NCBI GenBank assembly: GCA_031290295.1
Contig: JAITNT010000204.1
Location: forward strand, 1 to 7,628
Direction: 5' to 3'
Source: Clostridiales bacterium
GTDB lineage: Bacteria > Bacillota > Clostridia > Christensenellales > DUVY01
DNA length: 7,628 nt
Shown: in pieces, positions 6,780 through 7,628 of the stretch
Layout: each line of letters begins with the position of its first letter
How positions within the stretch are numbered: the stretch's first letter is position 1
The notes under the pieces: model-generated
What the model saw: the letters and a program-made list of their open reading frames with translations, nothing else
Databases searched by the model: none
Told to the model about the DNA's origin: nothing
Program-made: the position numbers and the translations under genes

Positions 6780-6808
6780 AATATAGCATAAATAATCTAC
6801 GCTGTCAA
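6780..6808 (-). promoter_or_regulatory. Sigma-A-type promoter for the GH16 operon
   Basis: On the minus strand TTGACA (6808-6803) is followed by a 17-base spacer and TATATT (6785-6780). A run of A/T just upstream (about 6811-6850) could act as an UP element. Transcription should begin near 6773, giving a leader of about 70 bases before the ATG at 6703. Confidence 0.8.
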
Positions 6809-6821
6809 TAGGTTTTGCAAA

Positions 6822-6849
6822 AAAGTTTGAAAAAGTTTTAACAAACTTT
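6822..6849. promoter_or_regulatory. Second AT-rich dyad between the divergent promoters
   Basis: AAAGTTTG (6822-6829) and CAAACTTT (6842-6849) form a perfect 8-bp inverted repeat with a 12-base spacer, and a further AAAAGTTT copy lies in the spacer. The AGTTTG...CAAACT halves resemble those of the XylR-type ROK operator. It lies upstream of both -35 boxes, so it may be a second regulator site, or merely part of the AT-rich UP element. Confidence 0.4.
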
Positions 6850-6882
6850 CTTTTAGCTTTGCCCCGGTGACGCTCATTTTCA

Positions 6883-6911
6883 TTGACAATTTTTCTTCGC
6901 GCCTATAAAAT
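6883..6911 (+). promoter_or_regulatory. Sigma-A-type promoter for the ROK regulator
   Basis: TTGACA (6883-6888), a 17-base spacer, then TAAAAT (6906-6911). A second possible -10 (TATAAT, 6916-6921) has no -35 at the right distance. The predicted start near 6918 falls at the edge of the long inverted repeat, so the transcript would carry the whole structured leader of about 190 bases. Confidence 0.7.
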
Positions 6912-6920
6912 GGTATATAA

Positions 6921-7085
6921 TAGACTGGTCCTATAACCGAAACCGTCGGATAAAGAGCAGATTTGCTGAGGGCGGTTTTGCGAAAAAGCACAGGCAATAG
7001 TGGCGCTATTGCCGCGCATTTTTCACAAAATCCGAACCGGAAAGATGCCTTTATACGCGCGGATTGAGGTTATAAGACCGGTCTA
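6921..7085 (+). ncRNA. Candidate structured leader bounded by an 18-bp inverted repeat
   Basis: The ends 6921-6938 and 7068-7085 are complementary over 18 positions with one G-U and one C-A. Inside, 6973-7034 folds into a long hairpin: CGG plus TTTTG pairs with CAAAA plus CCG (one bulge), then GAAAAA with TTTTTC, then a perfect 8-bp tip (6993-7000 with 7006-7013, loop TGGCG). Two strands of about 33 bases form an open bubble between outer and inner stems, each with a minor 4-bp hairpin (6956-6967 and 7041-7052). It begins where the promoter predicts the RNA 5' end. No U tract follows, so it would be a leader rather than a terminated small RNA. I do not recognise a known riboswitch class. A MITE-like insertion or two paired operators could give the same repeats. 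Confidence 0.45.
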
Positions 7086-7111
7086 ATAATAAAATTACAA
7101 TGGTGTAGTAT

Positions 7112-7628
7112 ATGCAAAAAGGTCAAAACCAGTCGATGACGAGGGACATTAATCTGTCCTTGATTATGAGGTCCTTCATCAAACGCCCGATGTCGCGCGT
7201 GGATATTTCCCGCACCTTTCGGTTAAGCAAGCCCGCCGCCTCCAAAATAACCGCCGAGCTTGAGGCGCTCCGCCTTATCTGCCCCGGCAAGGAGGAGGCC
7301 TATCCCAACACGCCGGGCATAAAGCCCCTCAACTACGGGCTGAATCCTAAGCTGGGCGTTATAACTATCATCGATCTTTCCTCCGTAACGGTCAAAATTC
7401 AGGTGTACAATTTCCGCGGCACTATACTCGCCGAAACCTGCGTCCCCGATATGGAGCTTATACGGTATGACGACCTTGTGCGCTTTACGGAAATTTTACA
7501 AGCTCTTTTAGACAAGCCGGAGCTTTCCGAATACGCGCTGCTGTCCCTGTGCGTAGCGTTGCCCTGCGCTATAAACAAGCAGAGCGACTCCGTCGAATGG
7601 TCGCCGCGTTTTGATATCGATCCGGCTT
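7112..7628 (+). CDS. ROK-family transcriptional repressor (partial, runs off the window)
   Basis: The first 172 codons of a NagC/XylR-type ROK regulator, open to the right edge with no stop. The start at 7112 is fixed by an in-frame TAG six bases before it and by the family-like opening MQKGQNQSMTRDIN; no good Shine-Dalgarno precedes it. Residues about 13-56 form the winged helix-turn-helix (NLSLIMRSFIKRPMSRVDIS, then LSKPAASKITAELEALRLI). From about 80 the ROK fold begins: LGVITIIDLSSVTVKIQVYN replaces the kinase-type DxGGT phosphate loop, and CVALPCAIN near 146-154 replaces GIGxPGP. ATP binding is therefore probably lost, as in regulator members, but sugar binding may remain in the missing C-terminal half. 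Read divergently from the GH16 operon, it most likely represses that operon and perhaps itself, with a breakdown sugar as inducer. Confidence 0.88.
   Translation, partial: MQKGQNQSMTRDINLSLIMRSFIKRPMSRVDISRTFRLSKPAASKITAELEALRLICPGKEEAYPNTPGIKPLNYGLNPKLGVITIIDLSSVTVKIQVYNFRGTILAETCVPDMELIRYDDLVRFTEILQALLDKPELSEYALLSLCVALPCAINKQSDSVEWSPRFDIDPA

Larger units (their letters stand above)
6704..7111. other. Divergent regulatory region between GH16 operon and ROK regulator
   Basis: A 408-base gene-free stretch, distinctly AT-rich between about 6755 and 6930 compared with the GC-rich genes around it. From left to right it holds the GH16 leader, a dyad over the operon start site, a strong minus-strand promoter, an AT-rich AGTTTG/CAAACT dyad, a plus-strand promoter, and a 165-base inverted-repeat-bounded element in the regulator's leader. 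No coding sequence in it is supported. Confidence 0.85.

Noticed and set aside
6797..6997. 66-codon minus-strand ORF in the divergent region
   Set aside because: It runs through both promoters and part of the structured leader, has no ribosome binding site, and its protein shows no recognisable pattern.
6921..7085. Calling the leader element a true 6S RNA
   Set aside because: The stem-bubble-stem plan is similar, but no conserved 6S sequence features are recognisable, no terminator follows, and it lies in the leader of a coding gene.
1..7628. CRISPR array, tRNA or rRNA genes
   Set aside because: No regularly spaced direct repeats and no tRNA- or rRNA-like sequence were seen on either strand.

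Overview
The window looks like part of a polysaccharide-utilisation locus from a Gram-positive-type anaerobe, most likely an uncultured Clostridia/Firmicutes lineage. This is inferred from strong GGAGG ribosome binding sites, near-consensus sigma-A promoters (TTGACA, 17-nt spacer, TATATT/TAAAAT), lipobox lipoproteins, a secreted protein with two BIG2 domains and a GCGS plus hydrophobic plus basic C-terminus, and a ROK-family regulator. No taxonomic marker gene is present, so the assignment is an inference.

Layout: four genes lie on the minus strand and read right to left from a strong promoter at about 6780-6808. They are a GH16 lipoprotein (5267-6703), a paralogous GH16 lipoprotein (3603-5231), a secreted protein with a carbohydrate-binding-like N-terminus and two BIG2 domains (1950-3512), and a lipoprotein sugar-binding protein of an ABC importer (80-1621). 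A ROK-family repressor starts at 7112 on the plus strand and runs off the right edge. The left edge (1-33) carries a short palindromic repeat of a type dispersed in many bacterial genomes.

Likely working: the two surface-anchored GH16 enzymes cut an extracellular beta-glycan, the BIG2/carbohydrate-binding-like protein may hold substrate at the cell surface, and the binding lipoprotein hands oligosaccharides to a permease that is not in the window. The divergent ROK protein probably represses the operon: a perfect 9-bp dyad sits across the predicted transcription start of the enzyme operon, and a second AGTTTG/CAAACT dyad lies between the two promoters.

Two things stand out. (1) The BIG2 gene ends in a run of ten Gs. 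Changing the run to 8 or 11 Gs fuses the protein, right after its GGGCGS motif, to a perfectly placed hydrophobic segment and RRKASRAR tail. The present sequence would therefore release a protein that is otherwise membrane-anchored, which suggests either phase variation or slippage, or an assembly error. (2) The regulator has a leader of about 190 nt bounded by an 18-bp inverted repeat that encloses a long nested hairpin. This could be a structured regulatory RNA, a small MITE-like insertion, or a pair of operators.
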